Made by a program: the position numbers and the translations under genes. The notes beneath the pieces are model-generated. The model did not search any database. It saw only the letters and a program-made list of their open reading frames with translations, and was not told the DNA's origin. Of a stretch of 44,783 bases of DNA, positions 1-8,797 are shown piece by piece; position 1 is the first letter of the stretch; each line of letters opens with the position of its first letter. Source of the stretch: Moraxella caprae DSM 19149 (GTDB lineage Bacteria > Pseudomonadota > Gammaproteobacteria > Pseudomonadales > Moraxellaceae); NCBI RefSeq assembly GCF_000426885.1, contig NZ_AUGF01000024.1, forward strand, positions 1-44,783, written 5' to 3'.

Positions 1-1
1 G

Positions 2-256
2 TTTATCCTAGCAGACAGTGGTTATCAAGGCATACAGCATTTATACAAGCAAGCCTTTACGCCACTAAAACAAACTAAGAAATATCCACTTGTACAAGAA
101 GCCAAAGATTATAACGCATTATTGTCTAAAACACGGGTGAGAGTAGAACATATCTTTGCCAAGTTTAAGGCCTTTAAAATGTTCTCAACCACCTATCGTA
201 AATCATTGGCAAGATTTGAACTTAGGGTAAAGCTCGTGTTTGGGTGGATTGGGTAG
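2..256 (+). pseudogene. IS5-family DDE transposase, 3' fragment
   Basis: An open frame enters from the left edge and stops at 254-256. It reads FILADSGYQGIQHLYKQ, then RVRVEHIFAKFKAF and [16 protein letters not shown]. The ADSGYQG block and the R-x-x-VEH-x-x-x-x-x-K block are the C-terminal signature of IS5-type transposases. The final residues that normally follow (a hydrophobic AG-I-Y/F-N stretch) are replaced by VFGWIG-stop, so homology seems to end near base 230. No terminal inverted repeat is visible downstream. This is therefore a remnant, not an intact element. It overlaps the 3' end of the antisense NYN gene by 54 bases. The 5' part lies outside the window. Confidence 0.75.
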
Positions 257-946
257 TTTTGCAGGATGTCTAATAGATTTATAGATAAGTTGTAGGGTTG
301 GCTCGTCTACCTCAACTTGTTGATTAGGCATGGTTGTTGGTTTTTGATTAATATCACTAGACGATTGTTTAGTGCTGTCTTTTGGCGGTGTATTTGCGTT
401 GTCTGCTGTTTTATTTTTTTCCATCAGTAGTGATGAGTTTTCCTTATTATCAAGTATTTCATTGGTATCATTTTCCACATAGCTTTGAGTTAGATTTTCT
501 ATATAAATAAATTTGTCGCACGCATTGATAAAAGCACTTGGTGTTTGGATTTTGCCAAATCCATAAACCATCAAGCCACTTTCACGAATACGACTGGCAA
601 GCGGAGTAAAATCGCTGTCGCTTGATATAATACAAAAGCCATCTAATTGATTGCCATACAGCAAATCCATGGCATTGATGATAAGCATCATGTCCGTGGC
701 ATCTTTGCCTTTGGTGTAGGCAAACTGCTGAATGGGCGTAATGGCATGCGATAGCGAAACATCACGCCAAACGTGTAGGCGATTGGTTGGCTTGCCGTTT
801 TCATTAATCTCGCTACTCCAATCGCCATAGACACGCTTGACGATTGGCACGCCATATTTGGCAATCTCTTGTAGCACAAGCCCTATGGTCTTATGAGATG
901 TATTATCTGCATCAATGAGTACCGCCAACTTTTTCATATCACTCAC
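203..946 (-). CDS. NYN-domain (LabA/DUF88-like) putative RNase, C-terminally truncated
   Basis: The 247-aa product starts with the NYN/PIN-like nuclease fold. LAVLIDADN near residue 7 carries the first acidic metal ligands. [18 protein letters not shown] and [14 protein letters not shown] carry the other conserved acidic residues. After residue 150 comes a polar low-complexity linker and then the start of what is probably an OST-HTH/LOTUS domain ([13 protein letters not shown]), which breaks off. The last ten or so residues are encoded by the antisense of the IS5 remnant, so the native C-terminus was lost. The start shown is a GTG that overlaps the topA stop by 8 bases; an ATG at 937 (244 aa) is an alternative. 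NYN proteins are predicted RNA-processing nucleases. The substrate here is unknown. The catalytic core looks intact. Confidence 0.8.
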   Translation of the reverse strand: MSDMKKLAVLIDADNTSHKTIGLVLQEIAKYGVPIVKRVYGDWSSEINENGKPTNRLHVWRDVSLSHAITPIQQFAYTKGKDATDMMLIINAMDLLYGNQLDGFCIISSDSDFTPLASRIRESGLMVYGFGKIQTPSAFINACDKFIYIENLTQSYVENDTNEILDNKENSSLLMEKNKTADNANTPPKDSTKQSSSDINQKPTTMPNQQVEVDEPTLQLIYKSIRHPAKLPNPPKHELYPKFKSCQ

Positions 947-3626
947 TCACCCAAGCCCCATCTCTCCACACCAACGCAAACTTGGTCGCCTTACCGTCCT
1001 TTTCTGAGCCGACATATTGCTCGGCATTTTTGCGAGACCAACGTAATATGGTCGGGTTGCCGTCATTGTCGGTTGTGGGGGCGGACAGTAGATAGTGGAA
1101 TTTGGGGTCAAGCTCGCCTTGTATGGTTTGTAATTCTGCCACTTTGGGCGGACGAGTTTCACGGATTTTGGGGAATTTGGATGCCGCCAAAAACAGCCCT
1201 GCTGCCCCTTCACGCAAGATATAATGGTCATCAAATCGCACTGAACGCAAATGTGGCATGGGGATCGCCGTCATGCGTGGCGGTGCAGGTTGTCCGTCTT
1301 TTTGGACTTTGCGGGTGTTGTCGCATTTTTGGCAAGCAAAATACGCCCCAAACCGCCCTGTTTTTAGCTCCATTTGCCCATCGCATTTGTCGCAGTCAAT
1401 GGTCGGTGCGTCATTACCTTTGTGGGTTTCAAACACGCCTTTTTCTAGCAAATACCCATCGCAATCAGGGTTATTACCACAAACGTGCAATTTCAAGCCA
1501 CCGTCCACGATATAGCCGTCCATTGCTGTGTGGCATTTTGGGCAACGCTTTTTTTCTAATAACGACAAAATCTCATCCGACTCATCGTCTGCCGTCTGAT
1601 TGGCGAAGGCTTCCACCGCCATGAGATTTTTTGTTCCCTTGCACCGCTCTTTTGGCGGTAAGTTATAGCCTGTACAGCCCAAAAACACGCCCGTACCACC
1701 TGTACGGATTTGCATGGGGCGACCGCACAAATCGCAATGCACGTCAGGCACGTCCGTGGGGTCGTTGGGTTTCATGCCGTCTTTGGCTTTGGCGGTTTCT
1801 AATTTACCCTTAAAATCACCGTAAAACTCATCAAGCACCGCCTTATAATCCACATCCCCTTCTGCCACATGGTCAAGTTTATCCTCCAAATTGGCGGTAA
1901 AAGTGTAGTCCATAAGGTCAGGAAAACTGCCTGTCAAGCGGTCGGTTACAATGTCGCCCATTTTTTCGGCAAATAGGCGTTTGTTTTCGGTGCGGACATA
2001 GCCACGCTCTTGAATGGTGGAGATGATAGACGCATAGGTGGACGGTCGTCCGATACCACGCTTTTCAAGCTCTTTGACAAGGCTGGCTTCGGTATAACGG
2101 GCTGGCGGTTTGGTAAAATGCTGGCTTGGGATAATCTCCTTTACCATCAAACTCTCGCCCACTTTGACATCAGGCAGTAGCACGTCATCGCTTTTGGCAG
2201 GGGGCTGGGCTTTGGTGTAGCCATCAAAGGTCATGACACGCCCTTTTGCCTTTAATTCCACATTGCCAGACGACACGGTCAAGGTCATGGATAGGTACTG
2301 GGCAGGGGGCATTTGACACGCCACAAACTGTCGCCAAATCAGCTCATAAAGCCTTTGGGCATCTCGCTCCATGTCTTTTAGATGAGCCGACAACACCGCC
2401 ACATCAGACGGACGAATGGCTTCGTGGGCTTCTTGGGCGTTTTGTTTGTTGCCATAGACGTTGGGCGATTTTGGCAAATATTGACTGCCGTAATTGGTCT
2501 CAATGTACGCTCGTACACTTGATAAAGCGTCCGCACTCAAAAATGTGCTGTCGGTACGCATATAAGTGATGTAGCCTGCTTCGTACAGACGTTGGGCGAG
2601 CATCATCGTTTTTTTGACATTAAAGCCAAGGCGTGTGCTTGCCGACTGCTGTAGGGTGGACGTGATAAAAGGAGCAGACGGCTTGGACTGGGTGGGCTTT
2701 TGCTCACGGTCAGACACGATAAAGGGGTTGTTGTTTAAAATATCAACCACCGCCACCGCTTCTTGTTCATTGGCAAGGCTTAACTCTTTGCCATTTTGGC
2801 GGACGGCTTCTAGATAAATATTTTCTTTTGAACTACTCACTGTATCGGCATGAATCTGCCAATATTCAGTGGGCGTAAAGGCACGAATCTCACGCTCTTT
2901 TTCCACGACAAGGCGAGTGGCAACCGACTGCACACGCCCTGCCGACAAGCCACGAGCGACCTTCGCCCACAGTAGGGGCGACACCATAAAACCGACCACA
3001 CGGTCAAGAAAACGGCGAGCTTGCTGGGCGTTCACACGGTCATAATTTAGGCTACTGGGGTGCTTGAAGGCCTCGGTAATGGCGGATTTGGTAATCTCGT
3101 TAAACACCACACGGCTGTATTTACTGTCGCTGCCGCCAATGACTTCCTTTAAATGCCATGCAATCGCCTCTCCTTCACGGTCCAAGTCCGTTGCCAAATA
3201 AATGGTGTCCGCCTCTTTGGCAAGGGCTTTTAGCTCTTTGATGACTTTGGTTTTGTTGGGCAAAATCTCATAGACCGCCTGCCAGTCGTTCTCAGGATTG
3301 ACCCCCATACGGCGAACCAGAGCGTTATACGCCTTTTGTTCACGAGACAGTCCCGACTCGTCCGCTTTTTCGGCTTTGCCCGTCCCCGACACAGGCAAAT
3401 CACGCACATGACCCACACTAGACCGCACGATATAGCCCGAGCCTAGATATTTGTTAATGGTTTTGGCTTTGGCGGGGGATTCCACGATGACTAGGGCTTT
3501 GCCTTTGCCCGACACGGGGGTGTCTGCCATGTCATCCTTGGCGGTTTTGGTTGTTTTTTTGGTGGGGGTTTTTGTGGCTTTGACGGTATTTTTGGTGCGT
3601 GTGCTGGGTTTTTTGGGAAGTGCCAT
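939..3626 (-). CDS. topA: DNA topoisomerase I (type IA)
   Basis: The 895-aa enzyme relaxes negative supercoils through a 5'-phosphotyrosine intermediate. The Toprim domain is visible at about residues 43-160 ([18 protein letters not shown] and [13 protein letters not shown]). The active-site tyrosine is Tyr355 in [11 protein letters not shown]. Three C-terminal four-cysteine zinc modules follow: [17 protein letters not shown] and [19 protein letters not shown]. It is slightly longer than the E. coli enzyme (865 aa), partly because of a Lys/Thr-rich N-terminal extension of about 40 residues that was probably unstructured. A TATAAT-like hexamer lies just upstream, at about 3637-3642 on the minus strand. 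The NYN gene overlaps its stop codon, so the two are probably co-transcribed. Confidence 0.97.
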   Translation of the reverse strand: MALPKKPSTRTKNTVKATKTPTKKTTKTAKDDMADTPVSGKGKALVIVESPAKAKTINKYLGSGYIVRSSVGHVRDLPVSGTGKAEKADESGLSREQKAYNALVRRMGVNPENDWQAVYEILPNKTKVIKELKALAKEADTIYLATDLDREGEAIAWHLKEVIGGSDSKYSRVVFNEITKSAITEAFKHPSSLNYDRVNAQQARRFLDRVVGFMVSPLLWAKVARGLSAGRVQSVATRLVVEKEREIRAFTPTEYWQIHADTVSSSKENIYLEAVRQNGKELSLANEQEAVAVVDILNNNPFIVSDREQKPTQSKPSAPFITSTLQQSASTRLGFNVKKTMMLAQRLYEAGYITYMRTDSTFLSADALSSVRAYIETNYGSQYLPKSPNVYGNKQNAQEAHEAIRPSDVAVLSAHLKDMERDAQRLYELIWRQFVACQMPPAQYLSMTLTVSSGNVELKAKGRVMTFDGYTKAQPPAKSDDVLLPDVKVGESLMVKEIIPSQHFTKPPARYTEASLVKELEKRGIGRPSTYASIISTIQERGYVRTENKRLFAEKMGDIVTDRLTGSFPDLMDYTFTANLEDKLDHVAEGDVDYKAVLDEFYGDFKGKLETAKAKDGMKPNDPTDVPDVHCDLCGRPMQIRTGGTGVFLGCTGYNLPPKERCKGTKNLMAVEAFANQTADDESDEILSLLEKKRCPKCHTAMDGYIVDGGLKLHVCGNNPDCDGYLLEKGVFETHKGNDAPTIDCDKCDGQMELKTGRFGAYFACQKCDNTRKVQKDGQPAPPRMTAIPMPHLRSVRFDDHYILREGAAGLFLAASKFPKIRETRPPKVAELQTIQGELDPKFHYLLSAPTTDNDGNPTILRWSRKNAEQYVGSEKDGKATKFALVWRDGAWVSE

Positions 3627-3736
3627 GGGTTGCCTATTTGTCTTATAATGTTAAAATGTTCACTTTATAAGGGGACTTTGGCATTTTGTCAATAGTCTGG
3701 TAAAATATTTTAACAATTTTATACACAAGTGGTCGC

Positions 3737-4264
3737 TTAGCGGGACGACTTTGGGGTATTGATGTTTTGCACGCTTTGTAAAAAGGTTTTGAGTGCCAAT
3801 AAATCCTGCTCCATGATTGACATCGCTTGCTCGTCTTTGATGGCAAAACTTTTGGCGTATTTTTCATCGTACCAGTAAATGGTTACGCTGTTGGCTTTGG
3901 TGGTCAGTCCTTGGATATAGGACAGTAGTGGCTCGGGGGGTATGCCCACACTGACAGGCACGCCATCTTCGTTTTGCCAGTCGCCCCCCATCCACAGCAG
4001 GCGTTTGGCGGGCAACTGCCAGCTGTCATCAATGACGGTGTACTGGGCTATCATGCCGTGATTATTTGTCTGCTTGTCCTGCCCGCTCTCTTTGTGCTGT
4101 TTTAACCAATCGGGCATGGCAACCAGTTTGGGGTGCAAGTCTATCTTGCGGGCAAACATTCGCATGTCACCCACTCGCACTTCGCTCATCTTTGGCTTTA
4201 AGCCCATGATGTTGCCAAGCACAAACAGCACAGCAACGATAACGACAATGACCCCAATACTCAC
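3737..4264 (-). CDS. Conserved-type hypothetical protein with one N-terminal membrane segment
   Basis: The 175-aa product is not a family I recognise. Residues 3-20 (IGVIVVIVAVLFVLGNIM) form a single hydrophobic helix, followed by a soluble domain of about 150 residues. That domain contains LPAKRLLWMGGDWQNEDG and a WYDEKYAKSFA stretch. It is probably an inner-membrane-anchored protein with its domain on one face. The start is GTG at 4264; it is preferred because it keeps the complete membrane helix. It lies between the response-regulator gene (24 bp away) and topA (110 bp away) on the same strand, so it may be the last gene of the signalling cluster. The function is unknown. Confidence 0.7.
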   Translation of the reverse strand: MSIGVIVVIVAVLFVLGNIMGLKPKMSEVRVGDMRMFARKIDLHPKLVAMPDWLKQHKESGQDKQTNNHGMIAQYTVIDDSWQLPAKRLLWMGGDWQNEDGVPVSVGIPPEPLLSYIQGLTTKANSVTIYWYDEKYAKSFAIKDEQAMSIMEQDLLALKTFLQSVQNINTPKSSR

Positions 4265-4288
4265 AACTGGCTACTTATTTCTTTTTAC

Positions 4289-4672
4289 TTATTTCTTAGC
4301 TTTGGCACTAAGTTCAATCAAGCGTTGCATGCCTGCAATCAGCTCCTCGTCATTAAACGGCTTATAAATAAAGCCCCTTGCCCCGACTTGCAGGGCTTGT
4401 AATGCCGTCATACGGTCAGAGAGTGCCGAGACAACCAAAATACTCACACCCGTTCCTTTGCCCACGATACGCTTGATGCATTCAAGTCCATCCATCTGTG
4501 GCATGGTCAAGTCCATGGTAATAAAATCAGGACGAAATTCATCAAATTTTAATACGGCATCCACGCCATTATTGGCGGTCGCCACAATCTCAATACTACT
4601 ACCCTCAAAACAACGCTCAATGCGGTTACGAATAATATTAGAATCATCAACAATCATCAGACGATAAGCCAT
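4289..4672 (-). CDS. Single-domain response regulator (CheY-like)
   Basis: This 127-aa receiver domain has no output domain. The acidic pair is in LMIVDDSNIIR, the phosphoacceptor Asp is in DFITMDLTMPQMDG, the conserved Ser is in ILVVSALSD, and the conserved Lys is in FIYKPF. The ATG at 4672 is chosen over a TTG at 4684 because GGAG sits six bases upstream of it. It is the natural phosphorylation partner of the CheA-like kinase immediately upstream (4938-7037). The two are separated by a family D palindromic element at 4699-4927. As a stand-alone receiver it probably acts by protein-protein contact, as CheY or PilG does, not by binding DNA. Confidence 0.92.
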   Translation of the reverse strand: MAYRLMIVDDSNIIRNRIERCFEGSSIEIVATANNGVDAVLKFDEFRPDFITMDLTMPQMDGLECIKRIVGKGTGVSILVVSALSDRMTALQALQVGARGFIYKPFNDEELIAGMQRLIELSAKAKK

Positions 4673-4698
4673 TCTTTGCTCCAAAATCTAAAAATCAC

Positions 4699-4927
4699 AA
4701 ACAGACCTGGGGCGTGTCCGCCTTTGGTATTTGCAATGAAAAATGAGAAAAATCGCACGTTTTTCAAGGAAAAAGTGAAGTTTGATGGTCATTCTATCAA
4801 ACAAGCTTTTGACTTCGAGCCACAAGATTTAGCCAATTTTCATGCAAAAATTGATTTGAATTATAAAATTCTCATTAAATTTTAATAAAATATTATCAAA
4901 GGCAGGCACGCCCCACTCAGGTCTGTT
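4699..4927. repeat. MITE-like palindromic element, family D copy 1
   Basis: The ends form imperfect inverted repeats of about 29 bases: AACAGACCTGGGGCGTG on the left and its complement, with a 3-base insertion, on the right. The interior contains TATTTGCAATGAAAAAT and AAGATTTAGCCA blocks that recur in the copies at 7097-7224 and 32822-33085. A 69-codon open frame crosses it but looks accidental. It occupies the gap between the kinase and response-regulator genes, about 230 bp long. Confidence 0.75.
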
Positions 4928-4937
4928 TTTATTTATA

Positions 4938-7037
4938 TTACTGTGCATCAAAGTTGATGACAATCTTTGTATTTAGCCCTGGCTGACTCTCGACATTGAT
5001 TTTACCATTAACTTCTTTGACCCACTCACGCACGATGTCCATGCCCACACCACGCCCACTGTCTTCATCGACACCATTGGCAGTTGAGACACCTGAGCGG
5101 AACATGATAGCGTATAGACGACTGTCGGGCAAGCTTGATGCTTGTTCAGCAGTCATAAGATTCATCTCAGTGGCTTTTTGACGTAGTTTTTGCAAATCCA
5201 CGCCTGCCCCATCATCGATGATACTCATGCGTAGCTGACTGCCATATTTTAAAAGCATTAGCTTGATTTGACCTACTTCGCTTTTACCTGCCTGCACACG
5301 CACATCAGGTATCTCAATGCCATGAGCGATGGCATTTTTAAGTAGCTGAATGCCGACATCTTGGCAGAACTTTTTGAGCTTATCAGTCATCTGAATATCT
5401 TCAAAACCTGTTAAGTTTACCTTAACTTTTTTGCCTTGACGTTCGGCGATTTGCTGAGCATAATCACCAAAGTAGCTTTGCCAATCTAGCGAATGACTAC
5501 TTGGGGCGACAGTGGCAGATTTGTCATCTGTCTGCGTCATCACACTTTGTACGCTTTGCCCGACATCATCTTTGTCTATTTCTTTTGCCACACGGCTAAT
5601 GCGTTGCAAGAGTTTTTCTACAAATTGGTTCAAATCCAAAATGTCATTTAGAATAATCGTAAAACCCAAAAAGTCCTGACCTGAGACCGTGCTTTGATTG
5701 CGAATTAGCACCAGATTCTCTTCGCCTTGCTCGGCAAGACGCACAAAGCTACCCATCTTAATGGCAGATGCTTCGCCTTTTAGACTGTGCATTTTTCTAA
5801 ATAGGGCTTGGGCTTTGTTATGTAGCTGACCTTCGACTCTTAGAATCTCATTCATCTCACTCACACGCTCATAAGTGTTATTGATGAATTGATTTAGTAC
5901 GTTGATATCGACGTTTAGAATGTGTCCAATCATCTCAATCTGACGGTCATGCTGTGCCTTTTCACTCTCCAAAGTTTTTTCAAGTAATACCGAGTCGGTC
6001 ACATCAACAACGCTCACAAAGATTTCTTCAACTTCGTCGTTTTCGCTCTCTTGAACACGCAAGAAGCTAAACGACAGGTATTTGACCACCGTATCTCCCT
6101 GCTCGTTCATGACGTTTACTTTGATTTGTCGTAGTGGGTTCAAATCCCCAATCAACTCTGATACCACCCAAGGATTATAAAGCTGTTCAACAAACAACTT
6201 GGTTGCTTCAATATCATCACGCCCTACCATGCCTTGCAACAGCTCGGTCAAGGTAATGCCTGCAATGTCCTTACGCCCCAAGATGACTTCTAGATTCTTA
6301 GAGTGAGCATCCGAGATGACAAAATCTTTGTCAATCAAAAACAGACCTTCTTGCACTGTATCTAAGATGTTGGTCGTTTGACGACGGGCAATTTGTAGGT
6401 TACGGTCAGATGCGGTCAGTTTTTTCAAAAAATAAAACACAAACCAAATAAAATACAGACCTGCCAGCACAAAGCCTGCCATCATCACGTTTCTGGCAAG
6501 AGCCGTCCATTCTAGACCTCTAACAGTCTGATTGTCCCAAACCACTGAAACTGGACCATAAACTTTTTCGTCAAACTCATCAAAAATATGTCTTGCCACA
6601 GGATTGACGTCCGCTTGACCATCTAGCACAGGATTTAGGCGTTGTTTATAATCCATCCACCATGCTTTTAACTCGTTAAATGCTTGGACATCCTCAGGAT
6701 GCGTGAGTGCCTCGACAGGCACCGTTCTGTCTTCGACTTGATACTCGCCACCTGTCTCATAAAGACGCATGTACTCATCAACCGCATCCACACTTTTTCT
6801 TAGTGCCACTATCGCCTCAGGTCGCTCTTCTTTAGTCGCAACTTGCAATCGCTGGGTTAATAAGTTGACATTATAATACTCATCACTTAGATAACCGAAT
6901 ATATCAAAGAAGTTAGAGATTTTGTTAACTTGTTGGTTAGCATGATAGTTAAACCCCAAAATGCCCGCCACCAATGCCAAAAAGACTGCCAAAGATAATA
7001 GCAGGCTTTTATATCGTGAATCTAATAAACCGCCCAT
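4938..7037 (-). CDS. Membrane-bound CheA-like hybrid sensor kinase (Hpt + HATPase, no CheW domain)
   Basis: The 699-aa protein has a transmembrane helix at about 11-28, a periplasmic region to about 180, and a second helix at about 184-204. A PAS-like domain follows (about 222-350), then an Hpt domain with phosphorylatable His417 in RKMHSLKGEAS, a linker, and a CheA-type ATPase domain. The ATPase boxes are visible: N (LLKNAIAHGIE, 565-575), G1 (DDGAGVD, 608-614), F (MFRSGVSTA) and G2 (SGRGVGMDIV). The chain ends directly after the ATPase domain, so the CheW-like P5 regulatory domain of true CheA is missing. The phosphoryl group would pass from His417 to the adjacent response regulator. It has its own upstream gap containing a MITE, and the Roadblock gene before it ends in a terminator, so it probably has its own promoter. 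Confidence 0.9.
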   Translation of the reverse strand: MGGLLDSRYKSLLLSLAVFLALVAGILGFNYHANQQVNKISNFFDIFGYLSDEYYNVNLLTQRLQVATKEERPEAIVALRKSVDAVDEYMRLYETGGEYQVEDRTVPVEALTHPEDVQAFNELKAWWMDYKQRLNPVLDGQADVNPVARHIFDEFDEKVYGPVSVVWDNQTVRGLEWTALARNVMMAGFVLAGLYFIWFVFYFLKKLTASDRNLQIARRQTTNILDTVQEGLFLIDKDFVISDAHSKNLEVILGRKDIAGITLTELLQGMVGRDDIEATKLFVEQLYNPWVVSELIGDLNPLRQIKVNVMNEQGDTVVKYLSFSFLRVQESENDEVEEIFVSVVDVTDSVLLEKTLESEKAQHDRQIEMIGHILNVDINVLNQFINNTYERVSEMNEILRVEGQLHNKAQALFRKMHSLKGEASAIKMGSFVRLAEQGEENLVLIRNQSTVSGQDFLGFTIILNDILDLNQFVEKLLQRISRVAKEIDKDDVGQSVQSVMTQTDDKSATVAPSSHSLDWQSYFGDYAQQIAERQGKKVKVNLTGFEDIQMTDKLKKFCQDVGIQLLKNAIAHGIEIPDVRVQAGKSEVGQIKLMLLKYGSQLRMSIIDDGAGVDLQKLRQKATEMNLMTAEQASSLPDSRLYAIMFRSGVSTANGVDEDSGRGVGMDIVREWVKEVNGKINVESQPGLNTKIVINFDAQ

Positions 7038-7096
7038 AACTCGCCTTCACTTGTCATACATCAAAAAAATCAACCCGTCATTAATACATGAATATT

Positions 7097-7224
7097 TAGG
7101 GCGTGTTGAACCTTTATAACACTATTTACAATATAGAAATATTTTAGAAATAAAACAATGTTTTTGCATGAAAAATGGCTAAATCTTGTTTTTCATTGCA
7201 AATACAAAAGTTCAACACGCCCTA
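7097..7224. repeat. MITE, family D copy 2 (128 bp, perfect ends)
   Basis: The terminal sequence TAGGGCGTGTTGAAC is repeated perfectly inverted at the other end, giving 15-base terminal inverted repeats. Each end begins or ends with TA, which fits a TA target duplication. The interior matches copy 1 (TATTTGCAATGAAAAA, AAGATTTAGCCA, TTTTCATGCAAAAA in reverse orientation) and the right part of the copy at 32822-33085. It is an internally deleted, shorter form of that family. It lies 59 bp upstream of the kinase start. Confidence 0.85.
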
Positions 7225-7473
7225 ATATGTTTAATTAAAAAATTATTTTGTCGCATTAAAAACAATTGTTAAAATAATTATTTTTAAAGTGCATTTATAT
7301 TTATTTGGTATATATCTGTACCAATTACAATTAGACTAACAACTGTCCGATTAATTACCGACTAAAATTGTGTATTTTATACCAAAAAACCAAATTATTC
7401 TAACACTAATTAACAATTCATACATTTTTTATGTATCAATCAATAATAAAAGTCATTACAGTCATCATCTTAT
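7225..7473. other. AT-rich intergenic stretch upstream of the kinase gene
   Basis: This stretch has no open frame or RNA gene that I can support. It is very AT-rich, with TTTGGTATA near 7304 and TATACCAAA near 7379 forming a weak long-range inverted repeat. It probably contains the kinase promoter, but no hexamer pair stands out. Confidence 0.5.
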
Positions 7474-7508
7474 TTATAAAAACAAAAACAGCCCGATATC
7501 GGGCTGTT
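7474..7508 (-). terminator. Intrinsic terminator after the Roadblock gene
   Basis: A perfect 22-base palindrome, AACAGCCCGAT paired with ATCGGGCTGTT (7487-7508), is followed on the minus strand by a T-rich tract. It lies 18 bases past the stop of the Roadblock gene and should end the GTPase-Roadblock transcript before the kinase gene. Confidence 0.85.
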
Positions 7509-7526
7509 GAGTGATGATTCATGTAC

Positions 7527-7967
7527 TTATTTGCCGTGATGCTGACCGTCAAGCTCCACCAAACGAGTGGTGGCTTTATTCATGGCGTGCATGATTTGCC
7601 CGAGTAGAACCTGCTGTTTGGTGACCACAATCAAAATCATGGGCTGATTGACATTTGGCACGGCACTAATCATAATTTTGCCATTTTCAGCATCCAAAAT
7701 CACCGAACGACACCCAGTCAGCTGAGCCTCAGCAGTTAAGGCTTGTACCAGTGCCAAGATGGATGAACCGACTGCTGAGAGTTTATTGCCATCATAGTTT
7801 TTTTGAAAGATAGATGATACTTCAAAACCATCGGTCGATGCCAGTAATACACCATCTACGCCTGTGGTAGAATGCACCAACTCATGAAGCACTTCTTTTG
7901 AAAGTGTCACAAATTGCTCAGCAGGCTTGACACGATTAGAATCCAATTTAAAAGGGCTAAGACTCAT
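7527..7967 (-). CDS. Roadblock/LC7-domain protein (MglB/CvnB-like)
   Basis: The 146-aa single-domain protein has the Roadblock/LC7 core from about residue 27 to 135. The characteristic strand-turn-strand is TTGVDGVLLASTDGFEVSS, followed by the long helix (LSAVGSSILALVQALTAEA) and a later beta hairpin (KIMISAVPNVNQPMILIVV). Roadblock dimers bind small GTPases as GAPs or regulators; MglB in Myxococcus and CvnB in Streptomyces conservons are the known cases. The GTPase gene is immediately upstream (47 bp). The start has GGAG seven bases before the ATG. The His-rich C-terminus (GQHHGK) is not informative. The pairing with the GTPase is inferred from adjacency and family behaviour. Confidence 0.9.
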   Translation of the reverse strand: MSLSPFKLDSNRVKPAEQFVTLSKEVLHELVHSTTGVDGVLLASTDGFEVSSIFQKNYDGNKLSAVGSSILALVQALTAEAQLTGCRSVILDAENGKIMISAVPNVNQPMILIVVTKQQVLLGQIMHAMNKATTRLVELDGQHHGK

Positions 7968-8014
7968 TATTTTACTCCAAGATGTTTATTTGTATGTCAG
8001 TGTTGTCAAGTGAT

Positions 8015-8542
8015 TTACTCAGACTGTTCTAGGCTAGCGATGATACTCTCAACGAGTAACAAGACATCTTCACGTTTACGCATGTCCACAGGGAATAGTG
8101 GTAAGTTACGCCCAATGCTCGCTAGATAATCACGATAAATGGAGAATTCACGCTCGGGCATTTTGTCTACTTGACTGACACCCAGCACGATACGACCATC
8201 ATAAATGCCATCAAAAGTCTTTAAATAATGTGCCAAATCTGCCACAGGATCAGCTGCCGAATGGTCAATCAAAATCACCACGCCCAAAGCACCTTGGGAT
8301 AGGATGGGCCAAATGAAGTTAAAACGCTCCTGCCCTGGGGTGCCATAAAGACCAATACTTGCCCCACCATCAATGGTCAGCTCGCCATAATCCATGCCGA
8401 CTGTGGTCAAAAGCTTGGCGTTGGTATCAAGGTCGGTATTCATGACCTCGGTTGAGACCACAGGAATGTCAGAGAGACTAGAGATGGCCTGGGTCTTACC
8501 TGCACCCATAGGGCCACTAAATACAATTTTAAGACGTTGCAT
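8015..8542 (-). CDS. Small Ras/MglA-like GTPase (COG2229/CvnD type)
   Basis: The 175-aa cytoplasmic GTPase has its P-loop at GPMGAGKT (10-17). The switch II motif is GTPGQERF (67-74), with Gln71 in the position of the Ras catalytic glutamine. A hydrophobic strand, ALGVVILIDHS, follows. The base-recognition motif is degenerate: SQVD (123-126) stands where NKxD is expected, so nucleotide specificity may be altered. The sequence belongs with bacterial small GTPases encoded beside Roadblock proteins. An AGGTAG ribosome-binding site precedes the ATG. The Roadblock gene follows after 47 bp, and a family A element lies between this gene and the 372-aa protein gene upstream. I infer that it is a molecular switch read out by the Roadblock partner. 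Confidence 0.9.
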   Translation of the reverse strand: MQRLKIVFSGPMGAGKTQAISSLSDIPVVSTEVMNTDLDTNAKLLTTVGMDYGELTIDGGASIGLYGTPGQERFNFIWPILSQGALGVVILIDHSAADPVADLAHYLKTFDGIYDGRIVLGVSQVDKMPEREFSIYRDYLASIGRNLPLFPVDMRKREDVLLLVESIIASLEQSE

Positions 8543-8560
8543 AAGTGCTACCTAAATAAC

Positions 8561-8723
8561 TATATTAAATATATTGGCTTTGGTTCAAAAAGTATGCTAC
8601 AAAGGAAACCGTTCGTGGTGAGCTTGGGAAGCCTAACGATTTTCCTACCCGCAGGCAGGCTCAGGGCGAACGGAAAACCTAGTTCAGCATACTTTTTGGA
8701 CTACTATCAATATATTAAATATA
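8561..8723. repeat. Family A palindromic element (8574-8708) with 13-bp flanking direct repeats
   Basis: The 135-bp element runs from TTGGCTTTGG to ACTACTATC. It has inner inverted ends CAAAAAGTATGCT and AGCATACTTTTTG. The core contains CCGTTCGTGGTGAGCTTG and CAGGGCGAACGG. A second copy of identical length lies inverted at 22323-22457. The 13-base sequence TATATTAAATATA occurs directly on both sides (8561-8573 and 8711-8723), which looks like a target duplication, although the AT-rich context leaves some doubt. It sits between the 372-aa protein gene and the GTPase gene. Confidence 0.8.
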
Positions 8724-8797
8724 AATAACATGAGAATGTAAATAATGATAAATTTATTGTATGATAAAAATAAAAACATTGCAATTAGGACGTGTCA

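Noticed and set aside
893-1624. 243-codon plus-strand open frame opposite topA
   Set aside because: It lies antisense to the conserved TopA zinc-finger region and has no recognisable motif; it is a shadow of the real gene.
4676-4885. 69-codon open frame inside the family D element
   Set aside because: It falls within the repeat and is not preserved in the other copies.
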